In this document: positions 22,440-33,049 of the stretch, piece after piece
How the letters are laid out: the number at the start of each line of letters is the position of its first letter
Numbering within the stretch: position 1 is the first letter of the stretch
From: Paramacrobiotus metropolitanus
Taxonomy: Eukaryota > Tardigrada > Eutardigrada > Parachela > Macrobiotidae
Assembly (NCBI RefSeq): GCF_019649055.1
Contig: NW_026570362.1
Span: 1-64,000 of the forward strand
Length of the DNA stretch: 64,000 nucleotides
Direction: 5' to 3'
Position numbers and translations under genes: made by a program
The notes under the pieces: generated by a model
Seen by the model: only the letters and a program-made list of their open reading frames with translations
What the model was told of the DNA's origin: nothing
Database searches by the model: none

Positions 22440-25400
22440 GGTTGTTTTAAATGCCATTGACGTACTTTGCAGAAGGAGCGACATGTGGATGACAAATTGG
22501 CCAACATCTGCAAAATAATTATTTGGGACTCCTAATATTACGATAACTCCTTACAGATTCAGTCAGTGCTACTGCGCAGGATTCTTTGAAAAAATAGCGA
22601 AAACATCGATGTTTTAGCATAAGCGGCAGCGTTTGTGCAAGTAATCCGACCTCTGCGAAAACATAGATTTTTTGGCAAAAGCGACGGAATCCTGACAATC
22701 TGCGAAAACATTGATGTTTTCGAAATCCGGCATCTTAGCGAATCAACGATTTTCTCGAATCTCTGGAATCGTGAAAATAATGGCGCATTTGGAAAACATT
22801 TCTGCTTGAAAGCCGAATTGACAAACTAATACGATGCAGATCAAAATAATTTCTTATAAACCAAATTGGAAAATTGATACGTTGCCTGCCAAACTGGCAG
22901 TTTGAATGTCAAGTTGGCGAACTCTGCAGAAGGAGTGTCATGTGGATGACAAATTGGCCAACATCTGCAAAATAATTATTGGGGATTCAAAGAATTTTAC
23001 GATAACTCCTTACAGATTCAGTCAGTGCTACCGCGAACGATTTTTTGAGAAAATAGCGAAAACATCGATGTTTTGGCATAAGCGGCAGCGTTTGTGCAAG
23101 TAATCCGAACACTCTGCGAAAACATAGATTTTTTGGCAAAAGCGACGGAATCCTGACAATCTGCGAAAACATTGATGTTTTCGAAATCCGGCATCTTAGC
23201 GAATCAACGATTTTCTCGAATCTCTGGAATCGTGAAAATAATGGCGCATTTGGAAAACATTTCTGCTTGAAAGCCGAGTTGACAAACTAATACGATGCAG
23301 ATCAAAATAATTTCTTATAAGCCAAATTGGAAAATTGATACGTTGCCTGCCAAACTGGCAGTTTGAATGTCAAGTTGGCGAACTCTGCAGAAGGTGTGTC
23401 ATGTGGATGACAAATTGGCCAACATCTGCAAAATAATTATTGGGGACTCTAATAATATTACGATAACTCCTTACAGATTCAGTCAGTGCTACCGCGAACG
23501 ATTTTTTGAGAAAATAGCGAAAACATCGATTTTTTGGCATAAGCGGCGGCGTTTTTGCAAGAAATCCGGACGCTCTATGAAAACATCGATGTTTTGGCAT
23601 AAGCGACGGAATCTGACAATCTGCGAAAACATCGATGTTTTCGCATGAAATCCGGCATCTTAGCAAATCAACGATTTTTTGAAGTTCTGGAATCGTGATA
23701 ATAATGGCGTATAAGGAAAACATTTCTGCTTGTGAGCCGAATTGACAAACTGATACGATGCAGATCAAACAATTTGTTATATGCCAAATTGACAAATTCA
23801 TACGTTGCCTGCAGAACTGGCAGTTTGAATGTCAAGTTGGCGAACTTTGCAGAAGGAGTGTCATGTGGATGACAAATTGGCCAACATCTGCAAAATAATT
23901 ATTGGGGATTCAAAGAATTTTACGATAACTCCTTACAGATTCAGTCAGTGCTACTGCGCAGGATTCTTTGAAAAATAGCGAAAACATCGATGTTTTGGCA
24001 TAAGCGGCGGCGTTTTTGCAAGAAATCCGGACGCTCTGCGAAAACATCGATGTTTTGGCATAAGCGACGGAATTCCGACTACAGCATCAGATGTTTTCGC
24101 ATGAAATCCGGCATCTTAGCAAATCAACGATTTTCTTGAAGTTCTGGAATCGTGAAAATAATGGCGCATTTGGAAGACATTTCTGCCTGTATGCCGAATT
24201 GACAAACTAATACGATGCAGATCAAAATAATTTGTTATAAGCCAAATTGAAAAATTGATACGTTGCCTACCACTGGTTGTTTAAATGCCATTGACGTACT
24301 TTGCAGAAGGAGCGACATGTGGATGACAAATTGGCCAACATCTGCAAAATAATTATTTGGGACTCTAATAATATTACGATAACTCCTTACAGATTCAGTC
24401 AGTGCTACTGCGCAGGATTCTTTGAAAAAATAGCGAAAACATCGATGTTTTAGCATAAGCGGCAGCGTTTGTGCAAGTAATCCGAACACTCTGCGAAAAC
24501 ATAGATTTTTTGGCAAAAGCGACGGAATCCTGACAATCTGCGAAAACATTGATGTTTTCGAAATCCGGCATCTTAGCGAATCAACGATTTTCTCGAATCT
24601 CTGGAATCGTGAAAATAATGGCGCATTTGGAAAACATTTCTGCTTGAAAGCCGAATTGACAAACTAATACGATGCAGATCAAAATAATTTCTTATAAACC
24701 AAATTGGAAAATTGATACGTTGCCTGCCAAACTGGCAGTTTGAATGTCAAGTTGGCGAACTCTGCAGAAGGAGTGTCATGTGGATGACAAATTGGCCAAC
24801 ATCTGCAAAATAATTATTGGGGATTCAAAGAATTTTACGATAACTCCTTACAGATTCAGTCAGTGCTACCGCGAACGATTTTTTGAGAAAATAGCGAAAA
24901 CATCGATGTTTTGGCATAAGCGGCAGCGTTTGTGCAAGTAATCCGAACACTCTGCGAAAACATAGATTTTTTGGCAAAAGCGACGGAATCCTGACAATCT
25001 GCAAAAACATCGATGTTTTCGAAATCCGGCATCTTTGCAAATCAACGATTTTCTCGAATCTCTGGAATCGTGAAAATAATGGCGCATTTGGAAAACATTT
25101 CTGCTTGAAAGCCGAATTGACAAACTAATACGATGCAGATCAAAATAATTTCTTATAAGCCAAATTGAAAAATTGATACGTTGCCTGCCAAACTGGCATT
25201 TTAAATGCCATTGACGAACTTTGCAGAAGGAGTGTCATGTGGATGACAAATAGGCTAACATCTGCAGAATAATTATTGGGGATTCAAAAATTTTACGATA
25301 ACTCCTTACAGATTCAGTCAGTGCTACTGCGCAGGATTCTTTGAAAAAATAGCGAAAACATCGATGTTTCGGCATAAGCGGCAGCGTTTGTGCAAGTAAT

Positions 25401-27470
25401 CCGAACACTCTGCGAAAACATAGATTTTTTGGCAAAAGCGACGGAATCCTGACAATCTGCGAAAACATTGATGTTTTCGAAATCCGGCATCTTAGCGAAT
25501 CAACGATTCTCTCGAATCTCTGGAATCGCGAAAATAATGGCGTATAAGGAAAACATTTCTGCTTGTGAGCCGAATTGACAAACTGATACGATGCAGATCA
25601 AACAAATTTGTTATATGCCAAATTGACAAATTCATACGTTGCCTGCAGAACTGGCAGTTTGAATGTCAAGTTGGCGAACTTTGCAGAAGGAGTGTCATGT
25701 GGATGACAAATTGGCCAACATCTGCAAAATAATTATTGGGGATTCAAAGAATTTTACGATAACTCCTTACAGATTCAGTCAGTGCTACTGCGCAGGATTC
25801 TTTGAAAAAATAGCGAAAACATCGATGTTTTGGCATAAGCGGCGGCGTTTTTGCAAGAAATCCGGACGCTCTGCGAAAACATCGATGTTTTCGCATGAAA
25901 TCCGGCATCTTAGCAAATCAACGATTTTCTTGAAGTTCTGGAATCGTGAAAATAATGGCGCATTTGGAAGACATTTCTGCCTGTATGCCGAATTGACAAA
26001 CTAATACGATGCAGATCAAAATAATTTGTTATAAGCCAAATTGAAAAATTGATACGTTGCCTACCACACTGGTTGTTTAAATGCCATTGACGAACTTTGC
26101 AGAAGGAGCGACATGTGGATGACAAATTGGCCAACATCTGCAAAATAATTATTGGGGACTCTAATAATATTACGATAACTCCTTACAGATTCAGTCAGTG
26201 CTACTGCGCAGGATTCTTTGAAAAAATAGCGAAAACATCGATGTTTTAGCATAAGCGGCAGCGTTTGTGCAAGTAATCCGAACACTCTGCGAAAACATAG
26301 ATTTTTTTAACAAAAGCGACGGAATCCTGACAATCTGCGAAAACATTGATGTTTTCGAAATCCGGCATCTTAGCGAATCAACGATTTTCTCGAATCTCTG
26401 GAATCGTGAAAATAATGGCGCATTTGGAAAACATTTCTGCTTGAAAGCCGAATTGACAAACTAATACGATGCAGATCAAAATAATTTCTTATAAGCCAAA
26501 TTGGAAAATTGATACGTTGCCTGCCAAACTGGCAGTTTGAATGTCAAGTTGGCGAACTCTGCAGAAGGAGTGTCATGTGGATGACAAATTGGCCAACATC
26601 TGCAAAATAATTATTGGGGATTCAAAGAATTTTACGATAACTCCTTACAGATTCAGTCAGTGCTACCGCGAACGATTTTTTGAGAAAATAGCGAAAACAT
26701 CGATGTTTTGGCATAAGCGGCAGCGTTTGTGCAAGTAATCCGAACACTCTGCGAAAACATAGATTTTTTGGCAAAAGCGACGGAATCCTGACAATCTGCA
26801 AAACATCGATGTTTTCGAAATCCGGCATCTTTGCAAATCAACGATTTTCTCGAATCTCTGGAATCGTGAAAATAATGGCGCATTTGGAAAACATTTCTGC
26901 TTGAAAGCCGAATTGACAAACTAATACGATGCAGATCAAAATAATTTCTTATAAGCCAAATTGAAAAATTGATACGTTGCCTGCCAAACTGGCATTTTAA
27001 ATGCCATTGACGAACTTTGCAGAAGGAGTGTCATGTGGATGACAAATAGGCTAACATCTGCAGAATAATTATTGGGGATTCAAAAAATTTTACGATAACT
27101 CCTTACAGATTCAGTCAGTGCTACTGCGCAGGATTCTTTGAAAAAATAGCGAAAACATCGATGTTTCGGCATAAGCGGCAGCGTTTGTGCAAGTAATCCG
27201 AACACTCTGCGAAAACATAGATTTTTTGGCAAAAGCGACGGAATCCTGACAATCTGCGAAAACATTGATGTTTTCGAAATCCGGCATCTTAGCGAATCAA
27301 CGATTTTCTCGAATCTCTGGAATCGCGAAAATAATGGCGCATTTGGAAAACATTTCTGTTTGAAAGCCGAGTTGACAAACCGATACGATGCAGATCAAAT
27401 TAATTTGTTATATGCCAAATTGACAAATTGATACGTTGCCTGCCAAACTGGCAGTTTAAATGTCAAGCTG
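22440..27470. repeat. Higher-order repeats, about 1.8 kb, three copies
   Basis: The right third of the array consists of a diverged monomer subset (gtgcaagtaatccga, acatagattttttggcaaaa, tttctgcttgaaagccga). It is organised in blocks of about 1.8 kb. The marker agaaggagcgacatgtgg occurs near 22471, 24305 and 26101 (offsets about 1,834 and 1,796). The array ends near 27470 after cctgccaaactggcag, in a copy resembling the older monomers. Confidence 0.75.
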
Positions 27471-28050
27471 TCGAATGGCTATTTAGTAGTGCTGGTGTTC
27501 TTTGGCACAACAGCTAACCGATCACTGTGATTAGAAACTCAGCAAACTTTTTAAGCATGGGAGGTTTAAAAACCCATTTTTACAGAACCTCGCAGACTAC
27601 CAGAACCCTAAGCATCTTTGGTTTTTGTTACAGCATGCGTTTGATAGCTTTTTAAAGTTATGAGGTATTTTATTGGCTTAATTATTAGCCAAAACGTTAT
27701 CCAACGCACAGGAAAAACATTGTAGTACAAAGCAAGCAGTATTAAAACAATCAGAACATGGAACAGGAGACGTCATGTGCATTCCCGCGCTGCATCAAAA
27801 ACTTCGCCACACAATAACAATGAGATGGAGAACTGCTCCACACGGTATTTACAAAATTATTACTATTATTATTATTACAGCGGCAGCGGTTTTCGCCTAC
27901 GCAAAAAGCGGCGTTAAAAACACTTTTTGCGAGACATCTGGCGGCTGCTGCCATCACCAGAACTTTCCGACTTGTGGTGGCTCACAATGCACATAAAGAT
28001 TCACTGCATGACCAGCAGCTGCCGATGGCTGAACGGTTAAACTACCAACA
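27471..28050. other. Right flank of the satellite array, nothing recognised
   Basis: Single-copy-looking sequence. I see a short ATT microsatellite near 27860-27880 and a few short frames, but no family motif, RNA gene or element end. Confidence 0.5.
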
Positions 28051-28398
28051 ATGCCGCTAGCGGCAAGTGAAGGCAAATCAGACAAGATCATATCCCGCCT
28101 GACTGAAATCGGAAAGCTAAAGAATGTATTATTATGCAATAAAATATCTGAAAAGGTCAGTTTTTCAGCTTTTGAGCTTTTTGTTATAGAATTGGAACAT
28201 AACCCAGTAAATAGCCAAGGAACTGGAAACGTGTGGAAAGCCAAACGTGTCGGGAAGCATACAGAAGAAGGAGAAAATCTGATTAAACGTTTTACCAAGC
28301 GGATATGTCGTGCGGACTGGCGGCCTCTTAAAGCATCTGCTGGGCCGCATCTCAGGGAACTGGAAAAAATGATTTTTGTTTTAAAGCAAAACCCATGA
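28051..28398 (+). CDS. Hypothetical 115-aa open frame, low support
   Basis: An ATG-started frame of 115 codons. The product is charged and lysine-rich, with no membrane segment and no motif I can name (for example SDKIISRLTEIGKLKNVL and WRPLKASAGPHLRELEKM). It is one of the longer non-repetitive frames in the intergenic stretch, but it has no visible partner exon and no neighbouring gene on the same strand. It could be a chance frame, a piece of a spliced gene or a transposon remnant. Confidence 0.2.
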   Translation: MPLAASEGKSDKIISRLTEIGKLKNVLLCNKISEKVSFSAFELFVIELEHNPVNSQGTGNVWKAKRVGKHTEEGENLIKRFTKRICRADWRPLKASAGPHLRELEKMIFVLKQNP

Positions 28399-29078
28399 TG
28401 GGTTCTAACGCATCTGCTCTGATATGGTGACAGATTTGTATGCTTCGTTAATTTATTTTATAACACCACAAACATTCAAAAACTTTTATGGGAGATGGAT
28501 ATTGAAGTTTTATGGGAGATGAGATGATCTGTTATTTAAAAAAGACTAAGGAGCGTTTGCCGCAACATTTAAAATTTTTGGACCGAGACCGCATTAGGTC
28601 GACTGATTAAGCAGTTATCCAATTGCTTAGTTAACCACCTAGAATCTGTCGGCTCAGGTGACTCCCACAACATCCCCAATATCTCGCCACCACAAGGCGC
28701 GCATGCACGGCTAGTCTGTGACTTTTCCATTTTGAAGAAACCAATCCTCGTTGAATCACCCAAAAGCGGTTTTGTAAGATGTGAAACGTATGTACTTGTC
28801 AGTTAATCCGTGATATCCATACAGTGCCTCCGCCCAATTGTACAGAGTACGGACAATCTCCCACACCGCGGGCACTGCGGGCGCGCGCTCAGCACATAGG
28901 ACGGTTTATTGGTGGATGCTTGATACGCCGACCACACGACTAGTAGAATGTGCAAAGTGTGGCTGAACGCTGCCAGCTGCCGGCACACATCGGCACTGCA
29001 GAGACCCAACCAGATTCCCGATCCTGACGAAGGGTTCTGCATACTAACAAAAACAGATTGCTTTTAACCAAACTGCTG
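28399..29078. other. No gene recognised
   Basis: Short open frames occur on the minus strand. The one at 28803-29042 contains a hydrophobic stretch (FSHTLHILLVVWSAYQAS) that could be a membrane segment, but no family can be assigned. Nothing else stands out. Confidence 0.4.
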
Positions 29079-29815
29079 CTGAGAACTCAATGCAGAAATA
29101 TAGACAACCTATGCCAACTGAAAACGCAACAGAACATTTCTTGGAAGTCGTTTTTTTAAACAGTTCTCGTCAGCGTTAATGCGTTGTTGAAGAGATCAAA
29201 ATCGCGCAATTAAACCACGCTGTTTCAAGTTGGGTCAAGGACGTTATTTTGTTGAGTTAATCACGTTGCTGCAGGAGATCACTGTCGTTCGTTCGAAAAC
29301 CTTCATAAACACCCGGGGTGTTTCGACCAATTTCTGGAACATCGAAGCCATCGAAACTTTCTTTTGGAAAACATATTTTCTGAGGAAACAGCAGAAGAAT
29401 CAATGCCCAAACGTGGCTAACCTACGCCAACTGGAAACGAAACAGAATATTCCTTTGAAGTTGTTTCTTTCAAACAGTGATTTCAGCGCTGATGCGTTGT
29501 TGAAGTGTTTTAAAATGCGCATTTAAGCCACGCTGTTTAAAGTCTGGTTAAGGAGGCTCTTTTGTGTAGTTAAACAAGGTGCTGCAAGAGATCACTGCCA
29601 TTCTTTCGAAAGTCTTTCGAAACACCCGGGGGTTTCCAGGGTGTCTCGACCAATTAGTGAAACATCGATTTTTCGAAGATTTTTTCTGAGAAGACTTTTT
29701 TGCTGAGGAGAAAGCTGAGAACCCAATGCAAAAGTACAGACAAGTGAGACAACCTATGCCAACTGAAAAAGCAACAGAACCTTTTTTCTTTGATGTCGTT
29801 TTTTTTGAAACAGTG
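29079..29815. repeat. Tandem repeat, about 320-bp unit, 2.3 copies
   Basis: The marker gccaactgaaaacgcaacag and its variants recur near 29110, 29423 and 29755, so the units are about 313 and 332 bp. Shared blocks include cacgctgtttcaagt/cacgctgtttaaagt, gcaggagatcactg/gcaagagatcactg and cgaccaattt/cgaccaatta. The copies are well diverged. The repeat abuts the transposase remnant at 29816. Confidence 0.75.
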
Positions 29816-30198
29816 TATCGTTAGCAATAGTTCCAGTTTGGCAGTTCCGATTCCTTCTAGTCCCACTTTTGGAACCACAGCATCTTGGACAATGTGGCAA
29901 AAGCGCCGATAACATAGCTCCGATTTTTTTGGCTGCAGGCCGTAAACCAACGGGACAGCGGCTCCAAAAACATTAGCATGAATAGTATACAGCTGAGTAA
30001 ACAGCGGTGGCGAAATGCTGAACGTTCCGTCACTGAACTCAACCACACTTCTGCCTTTCTCATGTGCCGAACGCTTTCTTCTGTACCAAACACAGTAATT
30101 CGATGCGGATTTTCGGCACCAGTGTCAGCTATAATTATGAGCTGACCGCGGTCTGCAGGTTTAAGAAAACTGCCAGCGTCAATAGACAATTTGGGCAC
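29816..30198 (-). pseudogene. MULE transposase remnant
   Basis: Minus-strand frames give GQLIIIADTGAENPHRITVF, then FGTEESVRHMRKAEVW, and after a frame break near 30045 FSDGTFSISPPLFTQLYTIH followed by AAVPLVYGLQPKKSELCYRRF. This is the start of the MULE (Mutator-like) DDE transposase domain, including the conserved DGTF that carries the first catalytic aspartate. The rest of the catalytic domain is missing. The FLYWCH-type fragment at 31560-32010 lies upstream on the same strand and probably belongs to the same original gene, split by later insertions. Confidence 0.7.
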
Positions 30199-30292
30199 TC
30201 TTCGACCGTAGCATTGGCCATAGCCCTATCCTTTAGTCTTGGACCGATTGTCGGTCCGAATCGTCTTTAGCTACGGTTTCAAAGCTACGGCA

Positions 30293-30319
30293 CGGTCAAT
30301 GCAGAGCTGGCATTGACCG
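30293..30319. repeat. Hairpin, 10-bp arms
   Basis: CGGTCAATGC and GCATTGACCG flank a 7-base loop (agagctg). Both sides are bordered by ctacgg/ccgtag sequence, and the surrounding 30220-30335 is rich in short ctacggt-type repeats. Function unknown; it may be part of the MULE element's non-coding sequence. Confidence 0.6.
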
Positions 30320-31027
30320 TAGAAAAGACAAACTACGGTCATCCTCTTTCTCCCTCTGCCTTCGCAGCTGAGTACAACTGCCTACGGGTAGCCAAAATCA
30401 GAAATGTTCAAAAAAGTTTGCAGATTTTTCTGGAATGTTTAAGAATGTGAACAGTAATTGTTTTCTATTTTAAAAATGACTTTAAAACGAACCATCAGAA
30501 GATCATGAAATTTCCATTTGTAGCGCATTAACTCAACTCCCTGTAAAAATCGCATCGTGCCTCGCTTCCGATCTGGCACGAATTTCAAAATTCAAAATAC
30601 CCGCTTTTTATGTAATTCGACAAACTTCAACATAGATTTGCAAGATTGCAGTCCGTGCTACACCTTTATTCTCCACAAGGAAAGGATTTTTATTGTTAAC
30701 AATAAAAATAACTTATCCTTAGCCAGCAATAAAAGACCCTGACTGGCGTAGAAGGTTCGCGTGTCTCCAGTTTGGCAGTTGGCATGGTGCAGATAGATTA
30801 ATGCTGTTATGAATGCATTTGATCAAGTTGGTTAGAGAAGCAAAAGGATTCGAGACTAAGATGAATAATAAAGCTGCAACAATACTAAAATCACAGTTTT
30901 GGACCGGAGAGTTTTGAAGTTGTGATTTTCAAGTTTCAGTTGACATTTCTTCCAAAGTAGACACATCGCTGGGCAGTTTTCGCTTTTGCAGTACGGCTGT
31001 ACGAGTGCACAATAATTTTCTTAAAAA
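30320..31027. other. No gene recognised
   Basis: AT-rich sequence between the MULE remnants, with no coding or structural feature that I can support. It may be the internal part of the disrupted MULE element. Confidence 0.4.
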
Positions 31028-31395
31028 AATCTCCTACCACACTTTCCATCAAAGGTTTTTTCTGAATGCACCGTTGGATTCACCGTAAAATTCTGAACAA
31101 AATGGTTGAGGAAAATTTTTGAATTTCGCTTTCTCCCTAAAATCAACTGCACGGGCGGTTGCACCTAGGACACCCGAGATTTTGAGGTATTGCCCCCTGA
31201 GCGCTGGGGAATTGGAGTGACTTGAGGGAAATCCCCTCAATATCACGTGTCGTATGGGCAACCGCCCGTGCAGTTGATTTTAGGGGGAAAGCGAAATTTA
31301 AAAATCTTCCTCAACTATTTTGTTTAGAATTTACGGTGAATCCAACGGTGTATTCAGAAAAAATTTCTGATGGAAAGTGTGGGAGGAGTTCTTTG
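31028..31395. mobile_element. Foldback MITE with arms of about 135 bp
   Basis: Left arm about 31028-31165 and right arm about 31258-31395 are inverted copies. Both contain cacactttccatca, accgttggattcaccgtaaa and aaaatcaactgcacgggcgg or their complements. The 90-bp centre (31166-31257) is unrelated unique sequence. It lies between the two halves of a MULE/FLYWCH pseudogene, so it inserted after, or together with, the decay of that gene. No coding capacity. Confidence 0.85.
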
Positions 31396-31559
31396 AAAAT
31401 TTAACCGGGATCTCGCTACGGGCCTGCAGTGCCTGCACAGTATTGATACGAGTATTGCTATTGCTTTCTCCAACACCGGAGTTGGGCAGCCAAGTAACCG
31501 GACTGCAGTGCGTTTGGCCATAGCCGTGAGCACTGCTATTGCTAATGCTACGGCCAATG

Positions 31560-32010
31560 CTGGCGCTTGCCCAAATTCGCTAATATCAGTAAACGTCTGT
31601 ACTTGTGCCGTTTGCATTCCGGCTACTTTCCGATCGCGTCTAATGCAGCGCACCAGGGCACCGTAACCTGGCATTTAAACTGCAGCAATAACGGAAACCA
31701 TATTCTGGACTTGGCTTATAATCTGCCTGGGGCCTTCCATGGCAGTACTAAGCAGCGCGAGCTTTGATAACTTCTCTCGTGGAATTTGCTATAATTTTAA
31801 GCACGTCCGGTGTATGCGAATGTTGCCCTTTCTCAACAGCGATTTTCGCGTCGTGGGTGTACTGAAGCTGAGCGCCACAATTGTCTCTGAGTCGAACACC
31901 TCCAGTTAAGACACTTGCCGGTCTCGTCATCGCCGTTATTCCAGTGCTGAACATACTCGTAACCCTTGTAACACAATACATGCTTTTTAGTTCTTACGAT
32001 TGGTAAGGGA
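31560..32010 (-). pseudogene. FLYWCH zinc-finger part of a MULE-type element
   Basis: Minus-strand frames read YKGYEYVQHWNNGDDETGKC and LNWRCSTQRQLW. After a frame shift comes CGAQLQYTHDAKIAVEKGQH, then SHTPDVLKIIAN. This follows the FLYWCH pattern of aromatic residue, WRC, cysteine and a final H-x-H. Further downstream, PGYGALVRCIRRDRKVAG (31600-31674) resembles the linker usual between FLYWCH and MULE domains. Several frame breaks make it a pseudogene. FLYWCH plus MULE is an established transposase architecture in animals. Confidence 0.65.
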
Positions 32011-33049
32011 GAGTGTTATTTTGGCCATGATTACAAAATTAGCTAGAAGAAGGTTTCGCAAAAGTTGTCCGCAAATTTCAGACTGCAAGCGCCAACGGTG
32101 AAAATGAAATCATGACCACAGCGCAGTGAACGAGTTCGAGAATACCACTCCAGTGTTGCGTGCGCCTATGCTGTGATGTGCAATCCGGCTGGCACAGTGA
32201 CAGATTCGCATTGTCGCTAAGCAATAAAGATTTTTGTAAACGAACGCAGTATTTTATTTACATAGAACAGTACACGGAGCATATGCAGCTAGTCATCGTG
32301 CTGGTAGCACAATAATATTATAATAACTTCTTATTATACGTCATCATAATATAATTATGTGCTACAGAACAGCACGGTGCGGGCAGTGCGGCACAGGGAT
32401 GACCTTTTCTTGAATTTTTTCTAGGTTGAACGCCCGTTATCTTACATTAAGCCTTGTGGATACCTTAACCGTTAAGGTCTCCACAATTCCTTAGGGTGCC
32501 ATCATTCTTTAGATAATAAAATACTTGGTATCTATTTTGTTAACCAACAAACAAAAAACATATTGCGCGTTGATTAATTAATACATACTGATACATTAAT
32601 GATTAAACATACAAAGTACATTCTTAGCACCTTCACACAAAGTACCAATACATACACTGCACGCCATTAATACGGTGCAGTACAATGATCTATGCCGAAG
32701 TGCCCTCATGCCAAAGTGTCTTCATGCCGAAATGGTTGGACACGGGATGGGCGTCTTGTACTTTGTGCACAGTTCACACAAATGAAGCACTGGCCAGGGT
32801 GGCTATGTGCAGCTGTTTGCAGCCATCAAAGATACTTCCGTAACGGACACAGAGGAGCAGTGAAAAACTGCTCTGTAGTTATGACGTCATCATACTTGAT
32901 CGCGACGAGGTCATACTTGGGACTTCCGTAACGGCCACACAAGTGAAGCCATGTAAATCTGCGTTACATGACGTCACCAGGAAGTTGTCTACGATGACAG
33001 AACTCGTACTCGTGCTGAATTTCTACTGGGATTTTCCACACAAAGAGTA
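32011..33049. other. Intergenic; two CRE-type palindromes and a hairpin
   Basis: No gene recognised. Two perfect TGACGTCA palindromes (the ATF/CREB site) lie at 32882-32889 and 32969-32976. Each follows a copy of acttccgtaacgg, so this 90-bp segment is partly a direct repeat. GAGCAGT and ACTGCTC form a short hairpin near 32852-32875. A loose AT-rich inverted repeat (gtagcacaataat/ataattatgtgctac) lies at about 32305-32375. Whether any of these is functional is unknown. Confidence 0.4.

Larger units (their letters stand above)
9421..27470. repeat. Main satellite array, about 418-bp monomer
   Basis: About 18 kb of head-to-tail monomers; the regular spacing is 418 bp (9827/10245, 18416/18834 and 19720/20138 are equivalent positions). 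Each monomer holds a conserved half (gaaggagtgtcatgtggatg, then ttggggattcaaagaatttt) and a half made of roughly 60-bp subrepeats. The subrepeat core is the palindrome AAAACATCGATGTTTT, followed by ggcataagcggcggcgtttt and gcaagaaatccggacgctct. Subrepeat number varies from two to five, so monomer length varies (for example the expanded block at 10785-11129). The last subrepeat often reads as a 24-bp perfect palindrome (for example 9618-9641). About 100-codon frames recur in each monomer as a by-product of homogenisation. Older relatives lie at 1-537, 3638-4275 and 5703-6080. A centromeric, subtelomeric or other heterochromatic location is possible but not shown. Confidence 0.95.

Noticed and set aside
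9427-27265. Dozens of 60-145-codon frames on both strands inside the satellite array
   Set aside because: They repeat with the monomer, change frame or stop at small indels, and have no domain similarity. They are shadows of the repeat, not separate genes.
9421-27470. Possible CRISPR array because of regularly spaced short palindromes
   Set aside because: The spacing sequence is itself repeated and not unique, unit length is far too long, and the context is eukaryotic.
29230-29526. A 98-codon plus-strand frame in the 320-bp tandem repeat
   Set aside because: It spans repeat units, has no motif, and the neighbouring unit does not keep the frame open.
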